Source of the DNA: Capsicum annuum
Lineage: Eukaryota; Streptophyta; Magnoliopsida; Solanales; Solanaceae
Reading direction: 5' to 3'
Assembly (NCBI RefSeq): GCF_002878395.1
Contig: NC_061121.1
Span: forward strand, 42,042,605 to 42,106,604
DNA length: 64,000 bases
The notes beneath the pieces are model-generated. The model did not search any database, was not told the DNA's origin, and saw only the letters and a list, made by a program, of their open reading frames with translations. Shown in pieces: positions 35,012-45,837 of the stretch. Every line of letters starts with the position of its first letter. Within the stretch, counting starts at the first letter, position 1. Made by a program: the position numbers and the translations under genes.

Positions 35012-37951
35012 TGTAATACCCCAAAAAAAATTCAAACCAATATTAGAGCCATGTACCAAGCTCATGCATAGTACATCATGGTTGTTCTATAGTTTTATGA
35101 GTAGGTTAGATATATATTAAGGCTTCAAATAACTCCCAGCTATTAAACGAATCAAAACATTCCTTACCAATTGAATTCTTGAGAAGGATATTGGTATAGT
35201 AAACTTCAAAGAAGCATATCTCTCATTATACTTGGAATTTTTTATCTCATGACCTATCAAAAGATAGATAATTGAATTTTCTTACCAACAATACCAATTT
35301 TGCCTAAATCTAATATTAGAGCAAAGAGTTATTTCTATTTTACTACAACATATCAGGTTGAAAATAGTATGATGACATTCGTAGTAGCTTACAACATTTG
35401 TGACACCCTATCACGAAGGTCGTCAACCTTAGGCAGAAACCAGCTCCTAAGTGACTAAATTCATAGTAGCTTACCACACTTGTGATGCCCTATCACGAAG
35501 GTCGTTAGCCTTAGGCAGAAACTAGCTCCGAAGTGACGACATTCATGGTTCCTTAAAACATTTGTAATGCCTTGTCAAAAATGTCATCAGCCTTAGGCAG
35601 AATCCTGCTTCTGTGTGACAATATTTTTGATGGCCTATCGCATTTTTGATGCGTTGTCATAAATGTCGTCAGGATTAGGTAAAAACCATCAATTCCAGCT
35701 CCTGTGTGATAACATTTTTTACGGTTGGTTATATTTTTGACGCCGTGTCACAAATGTCATTAGCTATGATTTTCAGAAATTGGGAATTTATTTCATAGGG
35801 GTATTTTGGTCTTTTCCTTCACATTCCATGACTTATCACCCCAAAGAGGCATAATTTTTCCTATTTTTCTCCAGTTAAGCATCTTAAAAACCCTTTCTTA
35901 CACTATCAACCACAAGTTTAGGGTTTCCATCAAACTCAACTCTCAAAAGCAAGATTCAAGCCTGTTTCAAAGATAATTGAGAATTAAGTTTCCCAATCCA
36001 AGAACTCTCCAGCAAATCATCAAGTTTTCTTTTCTAACATATACGTACTATTCATCTATGGATCCAATCCGTTCATAGAGTTCAAGAACCATGTTTTAAA
36101 TATTATTTTGTAAACTTTTTATGGTGATATGAGTATGTACATGTTGACGATTGTTGTTTAAGTTTCTATGTAATGTCTAAAGGTGTTTTCATGGAATATA
36201 TCTGTTTGTTAATTAAAAACCATGAACTTTAGGTGGTTTAATATGGTGCAAGTATGAAACTCACCTATGCCTTAAAGAATGCATGCAAGATGTTTGATAA
36301 AATGCTTAGGATGCTAGAAATTCCTGTTTGTATGGTTCAATGATGTCTAAATGACAAGTCCATGTTAGCTATATACTTTAATATGAATCCCATGCTTTTT
36401 ATGTATTGCTCTTGTGGTGGTATAAAGCATGCAAGATAATGGAGATATACAATATGTACATGAAATATATCCATGCATTCCCTACAATGTTTAAGATGTT
36501 GAATAACTATATGAAATATGATATCCCCTACTTATGGTATTATCAATTGTGGACTCAAATCTTATGATCATGTTATGTCATGTGTGTCAGTTTTCTTCTA
36601 TCGAGTCTTAGGGGTATTCGTATTTGAATAAAATAGTTGTGTGCCTAGAGCCATGTTATGTTTTCAGGATAATATCAGTCAAACTATAATTTATAGAACT
36701 CAGTCAGTCATGCGACTCAGAAAACCTCAAAAATCTCATGATCTCAGTTAACTCTTAGATAATAGTACTACTCAGTCAGTCAATGAAAGTCAATTAATCT
36801 GTCTATGTACAATCAGTTGAATTATGTTTAGTTTCTTTATATGGGAGTAGATGTTAGCACCGAGTGAACCCAAGGATGGGGACTCACCCATCAATTTTAG
36901 GGTATGATTCTTAGCAGTCATCCTTGTGTTCTAGAACTACGTAGCCCGCATAGGTTTACACATATTAGCCTGTCAGATTAGGGTTAATGAGGTGGCTTAA
37001 CCTGTCAGTTTAGGATTCCACCATTGTCACTTTGAGTATCTACCAGATCAGGGTCACTCACAACTGTCCTTACCAATGGCACGGTATTGACACCCCTCCA
37101 ATCGGGGAAGAGATTGGACCCCAGCTTAGCCATAATGGTATACATAGGGCATGTCGGTTAAAAAAATACCTCTCATAATTTTAGTATCAGTCTCAGTAAA
37201 AGAACTCAGATAGTTCTTCAGATATTAGTATACCAGGACTGTTAGATATAGTAAAATTCAGTTATAGCATGGGACTCAGGGAGTTCTACCAGATTCAGGA
37301 CTGTCAGACACAGTCACTCATATTATCAGAACTATAGTTCCAGTCATGTATTAGCATACAGATTTAGCTACCACATACTCACGATCTTAGTTACTATGTA
37401 TGTATGTTTGTACTCTTATGTTTATATCAGTCAGTCAATTAGTAATATTCATGCACGTAAACCCTTTGCATTATCCTACCTCACTCGTATACTCAGTACT
37501 CCAGTTGTACTGACTCATTTGCACTATGGTGCTTTTTGTCATTTTACACCAAAGGTTCAGAGACTGAAGTTCCAATTCAGCAATAGTATCCAGCTGCAGA
37601 GTTACAGTGAGTCATCCATTCGAGGGCGATATTATTCTATTTCATTTATTATTTCAGTTCAATTTGGCTAGATAGAGTTAGTTGGAGAAAAGTTCCTTCA
37701 ACTCCTTATTCAGACAGAACTTAGAGGCATTCAGAATTAGTATTCAAACTTATGTTTAGATTTGATTTAGTGTTCAGCTGTTTTGGGTATCTTTTACCCA
37801 TAAGGATATTATGTTTTGACAGATTCTTTATTTTGTTGAACCTTATGGCCTACATGTTCATTTTTTTGTATTATTACATTATATATGCAGTGTATAGGTA
37901 CAGATATCAGTCATGGGTAGCTTTCTAATTCAGAAAAATTGAGGCGTTACA
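35012..37951 (+). repeat. 5' LTR of the 35,012-45,832 element
   Basis: About 2.94 kb, TGTAATACCCC to GAGGCGTTACA. U3 carries five units of an 80-90 bp tandem repeat (35,373-35,776). The block 36,840-37,170, with ACCCAAGGATGGGGACTC and GGGCATGTCGGTTA, is the plus-strand counterpart of blocks in the minus-strand LTRs at 8235-8525 and 62,545-62,875. It lacks about 35 bases present at the end of the 3' LTR (near 45,770-45,805). Confidence 0.9.
35373..35776 (+). repeat. U3 tandem repeat, five units of about 82-91 bp
   Basis: Each unit has the pattern GACATTT..GACGCC..TGTCA..AATGTCGTCAGCC followed by TTAGGCAGAAACCAGCTCC. Units start near 35,373, 35,455, 35,537, 35,619 and 35,710; the last is partial. 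The words GACGACATT and AATGTCGTC are complementary, so each unit can fold on itself. The partner LTR has four units. Confidence 0.8.
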
Positions 37952-37953
37952 AA

Positions 37954-37968
37954 CTTTGTATTAGAGCC
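37954..37968 (+). promoter_or_regulatory. Primer-binding site, initiator-Met tRNA type
   Basis: CTTTGTATTAGAGCC two bases after the LTR end; the family site is CTTGGTATCAGAGCC, so two mismatches. Confidence 0.75.
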
Positions 37969-38171
37969 TATAGTTCAATAGAGTCCTAGGAAGTCTGAAA
38001 GCCACATCTAGTAAAGTCTTGTACATGGGTGTGTTGCGTGCCACATTTATGTACAGGAGGCTATGAAATTTTTTAGGAAAAGTTCACTTTCTTTAGTATT
38101 CGTGGCGTGCTAGTAAACATAAATTCACGTCAGTCTCTCAGTCTAATCCACTCTTCTCTTATTTCAGAAAC

Positions 38172-39140
38172 ATGCCTCCAAAGTAAAGAAATCATCTAGC
38201 TCCTCAGCCCAAAGATCCTTTGGGAGAACATATTTCTCATGCGGAGTTTAGGACCGCATTTACCGCTCTTTCTCAGTTTATAGCTATCCAAAATGAACGA
38301 CTAGTAGTTGTTTTGGCCAATCCAGTGGCCAATTCAGTAGCAGCTAGGATTTGGGACTTCACCCGAATGAACCCTCCATCCTTCTTTGGGTCTAAGGCAG
38401 ATGAGGATTCTCAAGAATTCATTGACCAAGTTCAGAAGTTCATTGATATCATGGGATTCACTTGTTCTAAGAGTGCCAAGTTAGTCACATACCAATTGCA
38501 GGATATCGCTCACACTTAGTACAAGCAGTGGTTAGCAGAAAAGTTAGAGGATGTAGGTCCTGTTGAGTGGAAAGAATTTATCACAGCTTTCTTAGATGGA
38601 TTCTTTCCCCAAGAGCTGAGAGAGGCCAAAGTTCTTGAATTCATCAATCTCAGGTAGGGAAATATGACAGTTAGAGAGTATTCTCTTAGATTTACTCAGC
38701 TACCTAGATATGCCCCTCATGTGGTTGCAGACAACAGGGCTAAGATAAGTAAGTTTGTGTCAGGGATGAATGATAGCATGGTAAATAAGTGTAGGTATGT
38801 GATGCTGAATAGTGACATGACTTTAGCCAGGCTCATGAACCACGCTCAACAGATAGAAGAGCAGAAGTTTAAGACTAGAAAGAGGTGAACAAGAGAGAAA
38901 GAGTAGGCAGTTTTAGTTTTGCTCATCCCAAATCAGAGAGAGAAAATCGTTCACAGTTTTATCCTAAGTCAGCAATTCTATCCCTTTCCTCCGCTAGTGC
39001 CCCAGTTCCAAAGTTCAAGGATGGAACAAACTCCCTTTGTCAGATTTGTGGTAAGAACCACAAGGGTATTTGTAGAGTCGGTAGTAATGTCTATTTTTTG
39101 TTGTGGTAGGCCAGGCCATAAGGTTAGGGAGTGTCCTTAG
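38172..39140 (+). pseudogene. gag (capsid and zinc knuckles), decayed
   Basis: The ATG at 38,172 gives MPPK and then a stop; the same frame stays recognisable to 38,886. It contains FTRMNPPSFFGSKADEDSQE, then DGFFPQELREAK, GNMTVREYSLRFTQLPRY and LARLMNHAQQIEEQK, the capsid core of this chromovirus group. In-frame stops lie at 38,184, 38,517 (a Trp position in relatives), 38,655 (Gln in the copy at 19,659-20,003) and 38,886. After a frameshift, CQICGKNHKGIC and, in another frame, CCGRPGHKVREC mark the zinc knuckles that bind RNA. Confidence 0.85.
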
Positions 39141-39720
39141 CTAGGCCCTCAGGGTCAGCAGAATCATCCCGCAGCTCAGTCTGCTCGCCCGAACTTGCAG
39201 GGTGCCACTTCCAGTGCTGCTAGTGGGCAACGTCCAAACAGACTCTATGCTCTTTAGACCCGACTGGATCAGGAAAATTCTCCTGATGTCATTACTGGTA
39301 TGTTATAGATTTTCCATGCTCATGTTTATGCTTTGCTATACCCAGGTCCATCCTTATATTTTGTCACTCCATACATAGCATGCAATTTTGGAATCAGTCT
39401 CAAAATTTTAGCAGAGCCCTTTTTTGTCTCTACCCTAATAGGTAAAACCATCATAGCTTAGCGGGTATACAGGAACTACCTGTTTATGATATTTCAGAAA
39501 TCCACATCAGCAGATTTAGTCGAGTTAGAGATGACTAATTTTGATGTTATTCTCAGCATAGATTAGCTTTATTCCTGCTATGTCATAGTTGACTACAAAA
39601 ATAGGATAGTTCAGTTTTAGCTCTCGAATGAGCCCACCCTAGCGTGGAAGGGTAGCACTTCATCTTTCAGTGGTCAGCTTGTTTCCAACCTTCAGGCAAG
39701 GAAAATAATTTCTAAGGGAT
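39141..39720 (+). pseudogene. Aspartic protease, catalytic Asp replaced
   Basis: Between the zinc knuckles and RT, the sequence reads VYALLYPGPSLYFVTPYIAC. Relatives in this window have LLDPG or LLDLG at that place, so the catalytic Asp is Tyr here (codon 39,339-39,341). RVYRNYL, then VELEMTNFDVIL and CYVIVDYKNRIVQF follow, as in the family. Stops at about 39,256, 39,307, 39,460, 39,565 and 39,619 break it. Even without the stops, the protease would be inactive. Confidence 0.75.
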
Positions 39721-40620
39721 GTGTGTATCATCTCGTGCATGTTAAGGATTCCAGTTCCGAATCTCCCAGTCTCGAATCATTCCCAGTGGTTAATGAATAT
39801 TCAAACGTCTTTCCTAAAGATCTTCTAGGGATTCCTCTCGAAAAGGAAATAGACTTTGGCATAGACTTTCTCCCAGATACTCAGCCCATTTCTATTTCTC
39901 CATACAAAATGGTACCAGCAGAACTCAAGGAACTAAAAGATCAGTTGAAGGATCTCTTAGATATGGGATTCATTAGGCCTAGTGTATCCCCATAGGGTAC
40001 GCCAGTCTTATTCTTGCGCAAGAAAGATGTTCTCTCAGAATGTGTATTGATTACCGTTAGCTCAACAAATTAACGGTCAAGAACAAGTATCCGCTGCCTA
40101 GGATAGACGACTTGTTTGAACAAATTTAGGTTGCCAGTTATTTCTTCAAGATAGACCTCAGATCAGGCTATCATCAGCTCAGAGTTAGAGTATGTGACAT
40201 TCTGAAGATAACTTTTCGTACTTGATATGGTCACTTTGAATTTCTATTCATGTTCTTTGGTCTTACCAATGCCCCTTCAGCTTTTATGGACTTGATGAAC
40301 CGGGTGTTCAAGCATTACTTGGACACATTCATCATAGTTTTCATAGATGATATTCTATCTATTCTCGCATAGAGCATGATCATTCAGACCATCTCATAAT
40401 TGTTGTTCAGACTCTCAGGGATTACCAGTTGTTCACCAAGTTTAGTAAGTGAAAATTTTAGCTAATATCAGTAGCATTCCTTAGCCACAATATTTTTGGT
40501 GATGGAATTAGAGTAGATCCTTAGAAAACTAAAGCGGTAAGAAATAGGCCTCGCCCTATCTCTACGTCAGATATCAGGAGTTTCTTGGGTTTGGTTGGCT
40601 ATTACAGATGGATATTGAGG
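39721..40620 (+). pseudogene. Reverse transcriptase, decayed
   Basis: The open part 39,723-39,995 covers the lead-in (VVNEYSNVFPKDLLGIP, IDFGIDFLPDTQPISISPY) up to FIRPSVSP, then a stop where the copy at 18,207-18,704 has Trp. Following frames keep [25 protein letters not shown] fragments, [14 protein letters not shown] and [17 protein letters not shown]. The catalytic FIDD is intact at 40,340-40,351, but a frameshift follows at once. Another frame carries GDGIRVDP and the connection to RNase H. Confidence 0.85.
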
Positions 40621-41170
40621 GATTTTCTTCTATTGCATCTCCTATGTACAGATTGACTCAGAAGAAGGTTAGGTCAAGTTTCAGTGGTCAGAACCTTGCG
40701 AGAAGAGTTTTCAGGAGTTAAAGACTCGACTCACCTCAGCTCCAGTTTTAGCATTTCCCGACGGTTCTGATGGATTCGTAGTATATTGTGATGCATCTAG
40801 AGTAGGTTTAGGTTATGTAATAATGCAGAATGGTAGAGTCATATCCTACGCCTCCAGACAGTTAAAGCCTTATGAGAAGAATTATCCTATTCAAGACCTT
40901 GAGTTAGCAGTAGTTGTCTTTTCCTTAAAGATTTGGAGGCATTATCTTTACGGTGTTCATGTAGACGTCTTCATAGATCATAAGAGCCTTCAGTATGTCT
41001 TTTCCCAGAAAGATCTCAATCTTCGTCAGAGAACATTGTTAGAGCTCTTGAATGATTATGACATAAGTGTCCTTTATCATCTTGTAAAGGCTAGTGTAGT
41101 GGCTGACGCACTCAATAGGCTGTCCATGGGTAGTGTTTCCCATGTTGAGGATAGTAAGAAGAAATTAGCT
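40621..41170 (+). pseudogene. RNase H domain, well preserved
   Basis: Running from about 40,770 and open from 40,823, it holds all four acidic positions of an RNase H site: Asp in [10 protein letters not shown], Glu in DLELAVVVF, Asp in [12 protein letters not shown] and Asp in [14 protein letters not shown] frameshift separates it from RT. The linker [11 protein letters not shown], then a stop at 41,171, leads to the integrase. It removes RNA from RNA-DNA hybrids during reverse transcription. Confidence 0.85.
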
Positions 41171-42160
41171 TAGGAGATTCATCAGCTTGCCAGATTAGGC
41201 GTTCGCTTAGTCAGCTCTTCAGAGGGTGGTGTATGCGTTCAGAGTAGTTCAAAGTCATCTCTAGTTTTCGAGGTACAAGAGAAGCAAGACAGGGATCCTA
41301 GCCTTGTTAAGCTAAAAGAGTCAGTTCCGAGTCAGGAAGTAGAGGTTTTCTCCCAAGGGGGATATGGGGTTCTTTGTTGTCAGGGTCGTCTCTGTGTTTT
41401 CGATGTAGATGACTTGAGGCAGCGAATTCTTATAGAAGCACATGGTGCACGTTACACTATTCATCCAGGGGCCACTAATATGTACTACGACTTGCAGGAG
41501 ATCTATTGGTGGAGTGGGATAGAAAAGGGACGTTGCAGAGTTTGTGGCTAAGTGCTCTACATATCAACATTCATTATTCCTACTTGGAAGTGGGAATAAG
41601 TGAACATGGACTTCGTGATGGGTTTTCCTAGAACACGTCATCAATATGATTCAGTTTGGGTCATTATAGAAAGAATGACCAAGTCAGCTCATTTCCTTCC
41701 AATTCGTACCTCTTACTCAGCCGAGGATTATACGAGACTTTATATTAGGGAGTTGGTCAGATTACATGGTGTTCCACTATCTATCATCTCAGATAGAGGT
41801 ACCCAGTTAATCTCTCACTTCTAGAAAGCATTCTAAAAGGGTATTGGTACCTAATTTAATCTTAGTACAGGGTTTCATCCTCAGACAGATGGTTAAGCAG
41901 AAAGGACCATTCAGAATTTAGAAGATATGCTAAGGGTGTGTGCAATTGATTTCAAGGGAAGCTGGGATGGCCACTTTTCTTTGATTGAGTTTGCATACAA
42001 CAACAGCTATCACTCCAGTATTCAGATGGCTCCATTCGAAGCTCTCTATGGTAGGAGATGTAGGTCTCCGATCGGTTGGTTCAAAGTTAGTGACACCACA
42101 GTTATAGGGCCCAACTTAGTATTCGATTCCTTAGAGAAAGTTTAGCTGATCAGAGAAAGA
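41171..42160 (+). pseudogene. Integrase zinc-binding and catalytic domains, decayed
   Basis: The linker ends near 41,400. The zinc domain has the His pair in EAHGARYTIHPG and YWW near 41,510, but the Cys pair is disrupted by a frameshift and stop. The catalytic core is open at 41,600-41,824 and 41,927-42,145: Asp in NMDFVMGFPRT, Asp in SIISDRGTQL and Glu in AERTIQNLEDML, so the DDE triad is visible. Stops sit at 41,822, 41,834, 41,852, 41,894 and 42,144, mostly at positions where relatives have Trp or Gln. Confidence 0.85.
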
Positions 42161-42681
42161 CTTTGGGCTGCTCAAAGCCGACAGAAGTCTTATGCATATT
42201 ATCATAAAAAGGATCTCGAATTTGAGGTTGATGACTATGTCTATCTCAAGATCTCTCCTATGAAGGGAGTGAGGAGATTTGGCAAGAAGGGAAAGATCAG
42301 TCCCTGATATGTTGGTCTCTTCAGGATTCTCAGTCGCTTTGGCAAGGTAGCCTATGATCTCGAATTCCCTTCAGATCTAGCCTTAGTCATCCAGTCTTCC
42401 ACGTCTCTTTGCTCAAGAAGTGAATAGGCGATCTAGCAGTCGTAGTCCCTATTCAGAGCGTTAACATTCAGAATAGCCTCTTTTATAAAGAGATTCCAAT
42501 CTAAATCCTCGACTATCAAACTCATAGGCTGAGGAACAAAGAAGTCCCTCTAGTCAAGGTTCTTTTACCAAATCAGTCCATGGAGGGAGCTACTTGGGAA
42601 ACAGAAGCCTACATGCAAACCAAGTACCCTCATTTTTTCTCTGCTAATTCAGACTTAGCTCGAGGTAACCATTTTCCTTAA
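42161..42681 (+). pseudogene. Integrase GPY/F module and chromodomain-like C-terminus
   Basis: The GPY/F part reads YLKISPMKGVRRFGKKGKIS, then a stop (an Arg position in relatives), then YVGLFRILSRFGKVAYDL. After a frameshift, a chromodomain-like end spans about 42,510-42,650: LRNKEVPLVKVLLPNQSMEG, ATWETEAYM and KYPHFF. In this family the domain recognises methylated histone H3 and biases insertion to heterochromatin. The reading frame ends at 42,681, followed by about 245 bases of untranslated sequence. Confidence 0.75.
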
Positions 42682-42925
42682 GCTTATTAAGTTCCATGTT
42701 CAAAATTCTAGTATAAAATTGGTATCAAGTATCAGTGCATAGCTGATCATGCATTCATAAGTTTAGATTATTAGTCATGCATCAGATATGAATGTTCAGT
42801 TAGGCTATATTCAGTTTAAAATTCAATTCAATCCAAAAATCATGTGCCAATTGAGCATGATTAGGGTATGCGTCGTCTTATATTTTCTCCCCTCTCAAGT
42901 AGTCATTATTCGAGGACGAATGTTT

Positions 42926-42940
42926 CCAAGGGGTAGATAT
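42926..42940 (+). promoter_or_regulatory. Polypurine tract
   Basis: CCAAGGGGTAGATAT abuts the 3' LTR start TGTAATACCCC. It is preceded by TCGAGGACGAATG, which commonly precedes the tract in this group. Confidence 0.8.
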
Positions 42941-45832
42941 TGTAATACCCCAAAAAAAAAAATCCAAACCAATATTAGAGCCATGTACCAAGCTAATGCA
43001 TAGTACATCATGGTTCTTTTATAGTTATATCAGTATTTTAGATGTATATTAAGGCTTCAAATAACTCCCAGCTATCAGAAGAATCAAAACATTCCTTACC
43101 AATTGAATTCTTGAGAAGGATATTGGTATAGTCAACTTCAAATGAACATATCTCTTATTTTACTTGGAATTTTTGAGCTCATGACCTATCAACAGATAGA
43201 TTGAAATATCTTTCTAAAGATACTAATTTTTCCTAAATCCGATATCAGAGCAAAGAGTTATTCCTATTTTACTCCAGCATGTCAGGCTGGAAATAGTATG
43301 ACAACATTCGTCGTAGCTTACCACATTTGTGACGCCCTATTACAAAGGTGGTTAGCCTTAGGTAGAAACCAGCTCCTAAGTGATGACATCCATGGTAGCT
43401 TACCACATTTATGAAGCCTTGTAAAAAATGTCGTCATTCTTAGGCAGAATCCAGCTTCTGTGTGACGATATTTTTGACGGCCTGTCATATTTTTGACGCC
43501 TTATCATAAATGTCATCAGGCTTAGGCAGTAACCATCAATTCCAGCTCTTGTAAGACGACATTTTTGATGGCTTGTCATATTTTTGACACCTTGTCACAA
43601 ATGTCATCAGCTATGATTTTCAGCAACTGAAATTTATTTTATAAGATTATTTTGGTCTTTTCCTCCACCTTCCACGACTTATAACCCAAAAGAGGCGTAA
43701 ATTTTCCCATTTTTCTTCAGTTAAGCATCTTAAAACCCCTCTCTTATACTCTCAATCACAAGATTAGGGTTTCCATCAAACTCATCTCTCAAAAGAAAGA
43801 TTCAAGCCTTTTTCAAAGATAATTGAGAATTAAGTTTCCCAATCCAAGAACTCTCCAGCAAATCATGAAGGCTTCTTTTCTACGGTATGCGTAGTGTTCA
43901 TCTATGGATCCAATCCATTCATAAAGCTTAAGAACCATGTTTAAATATTATTTTGTGAACTTTCTGTGGTGATATGAGTATGTACATATTGACGATTGTT
44001 GTTTAAGTTTCAATATGATGTCTAAAGGTGTTTTCATGGAATATATATGTTTGTTAAATGAAAACCATGAACATTAGGTGGTTTAATATGGTGCAAGTAT
44101 GAAACTCACCTATTCCTTAAAGAATGCATGCAAGGTGTTTGATAAAATACTTAGGATGCTAGAAATTCATGTTTGTATGGTTGTATGATGTCTAAATGAC
44201 AAGTCCATTTTAGCTATATACTTCAATATGAATCCCATGCTTTTGATGCGTTGCTATTGTGGTGGTATGAAGCATGTAAGATAATGGAGATATACAAGAT
44301 GTACATAAAATATATCCATGCATTACCTACAATGTTTAAGATGTTGAATAACTATATGAAATATGATATCCCTACTTATGATATTATGAATTGTGCACTC
44401 AAATCTTGTGATCAAGTCATGTCATGTGTGTCAGTTTCCTTCTATCGAGTCCTGGGGGTATTTGTACCCAAAAAACTAGCTGTGTGCCTAGAGCCATGTT
44501 ATGTTGTCATGATAATCTTAGTGAAGCTATAATCTATAGAACTCAGTCAGTCATGTCATTCAGGAAAACCTCAGAAATCTCATAATCTCAATTAACTCTC
44601 AAATAATAGTACTACTCCATCAGTCAATAGAAGTCAGTTAATCTGTCCATGTACAGTCAGTTGAATCATGTTTAGTCTCTTCAGATGGGAGTATAAGTTA
44701 GTACTAAGTCAACCCAAGGATGGGGACTCATCTACCAGTTTTAGGGTGTGATACTTAACAGTCATCCTTGTGTTCCAGAACTACGTAGCCAGCGTAGGTT
44801 GAGACATCTTAGCCTGTAACATTAGGGTTGATGAGGTGGCTTAATCTCTTAGTTTAATGTCCCACCGTTCTCACTTTGAGTACCTGCTAGATAAGGGTTA
44901 CTCACAACTGTCCTTACCAGTGGCGCGGTATTGACACCCCTCCAGTCGGGGCACAGATTGGACCCCAGCTTAGCCGTAATGGTATAATGGGGCATGTCGG
45001 TTAAACAACTACCTCCCACAGTTTCAGTATCAGTCTTAGTAAAAAACCTCAGACAGTTCTTCAGATATCAATATACCAGGACTGTTAGATACAGTAAAAT
45101 TCAATTATAGCACGGGACTCAGGGAGTTCTACCAGATTCAGGACTGTCAGACACAACCACTCATGTTATCAGAACTATAGTTCCAGTCATGTATTAGCAT
45201 ACAGATTTAGCTACCACTTACTCATGATCTTAGTTACTATGTATATATGTTTGTACTCTTACGTTCATATCAGTCAGTCTATTAGCATTATTCATGCACG
45301 TAAACCCTTTGCATTAGCTTACCTCACTCGTATACTCAGTACTCCAGTTGTACTGAAGCATTTGCACTATTGTGCTTTCTTTTCATGTTACACTATAGGT
45401 TCAGAGACACGAGCTCCAGATCAACAGTAGCATCCATTCACAGAGTTGTAGTGATTCCTCATCCATTTGAGGGCGATATTATTTAATTTTAGTTATTATT
45501 TCAGATCAATTTTGCTAGACGGAGTTAGTTGGATACATGTTTCTTCAACTCCTTATTAAGACAGCACTTAGCAACTTTCAGATTTAGTATTCAGACATGT
45601 TCAGATTTGATTTAGTTTTCAGCTATTTTGGGTATGTTTCACCCATATGGATATTATGTTTTTACAGATTCTTTATTTATTTGAACCTTATGGCCTACAT
45701 GTTCATGTTTTCTGCATTATTATGTTATATATGTAGTGTAAAGGTACAAATATCAGTCATGGGTTAGCTTGTAGTCCCTCAGGGTCATGAGCACCATGTA
45801 GCATTCCAATTCTAAAAAATCGGGGCATTACA
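42941..45832 (+). repeat. 3' LTR of the 35,012-45,832 element
   Basis: About 2.89 kb, TGTAATACCCC to CGGGGCATTACA. It is collinear with the 5' LTR apart from one fewer U3 repeat unit and an extra segment near the end. Open frames inside it, such as 44,251-44,532, are not kept in the 5' LTR. Confidence 0.9.
43302..43623 (+). repeat. U3 tandem repeat, four units
   Basis: Same unit as 35,373-35,776. Units 1, 3, 4 and 5 of the 5' LTR have direct partners, and the counterpart of unit 2 is absent. Identical at insertion, the LTRs have since gained or lost one unit. Confidence 0.75.
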
Positions 45833-45837
45833 CTAAA

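Larger units (their letters stand above)
35012..45832 (+). mobile_element. Full-length plus-strand Ty3/gypsy chromovirus, innermost of the nest
   Basis: All parts are in place: 5' LTR 35,012-37,951, primer site, gag, protease, RT, RNase H, integrase, chromodomain-like end, polypurine tract and 3' LTR 42,941-45,832, about 10.8 kb. The flanks 35,007-35,011 and 45,833-45,837 are both CTAAA, a perfect 5-bp target duplication. It interrupts gag of the surrounding minus-strand element. Differences between the two LTRs are frequent by eye, so it is not a recent insertion. About 18 in-frame stops plus a few frameshifts inactivate gag-pol. Confidence 0.92.

Noticed and set aside
34827..35120. 97-residue plus-strand open frame
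   Set aside because: It spans the junction between the minus-strand gag and the inserted plus-strand LTR, so it is a chance frame.
35373..35776. Regular repeats that could be mistaken for a CRISPR array
   Set aside because: The units are contiguous 80-90 bp tandem copies without unique spacers, inside a plant LTR.
37954..37968. tRNA-like sequence
   Set aside because: Short matches to the Met-tRNA 3' end here and at the other LTR edges are primer-binding sites, not tRNA genes; no cloverleaf is present.
44251..44532. 93-residue open frame in the 3' LTR
   Set aside because: The 5' LTR counterpart (about 36,410-36,690) has frameshifts and stops in this frame.
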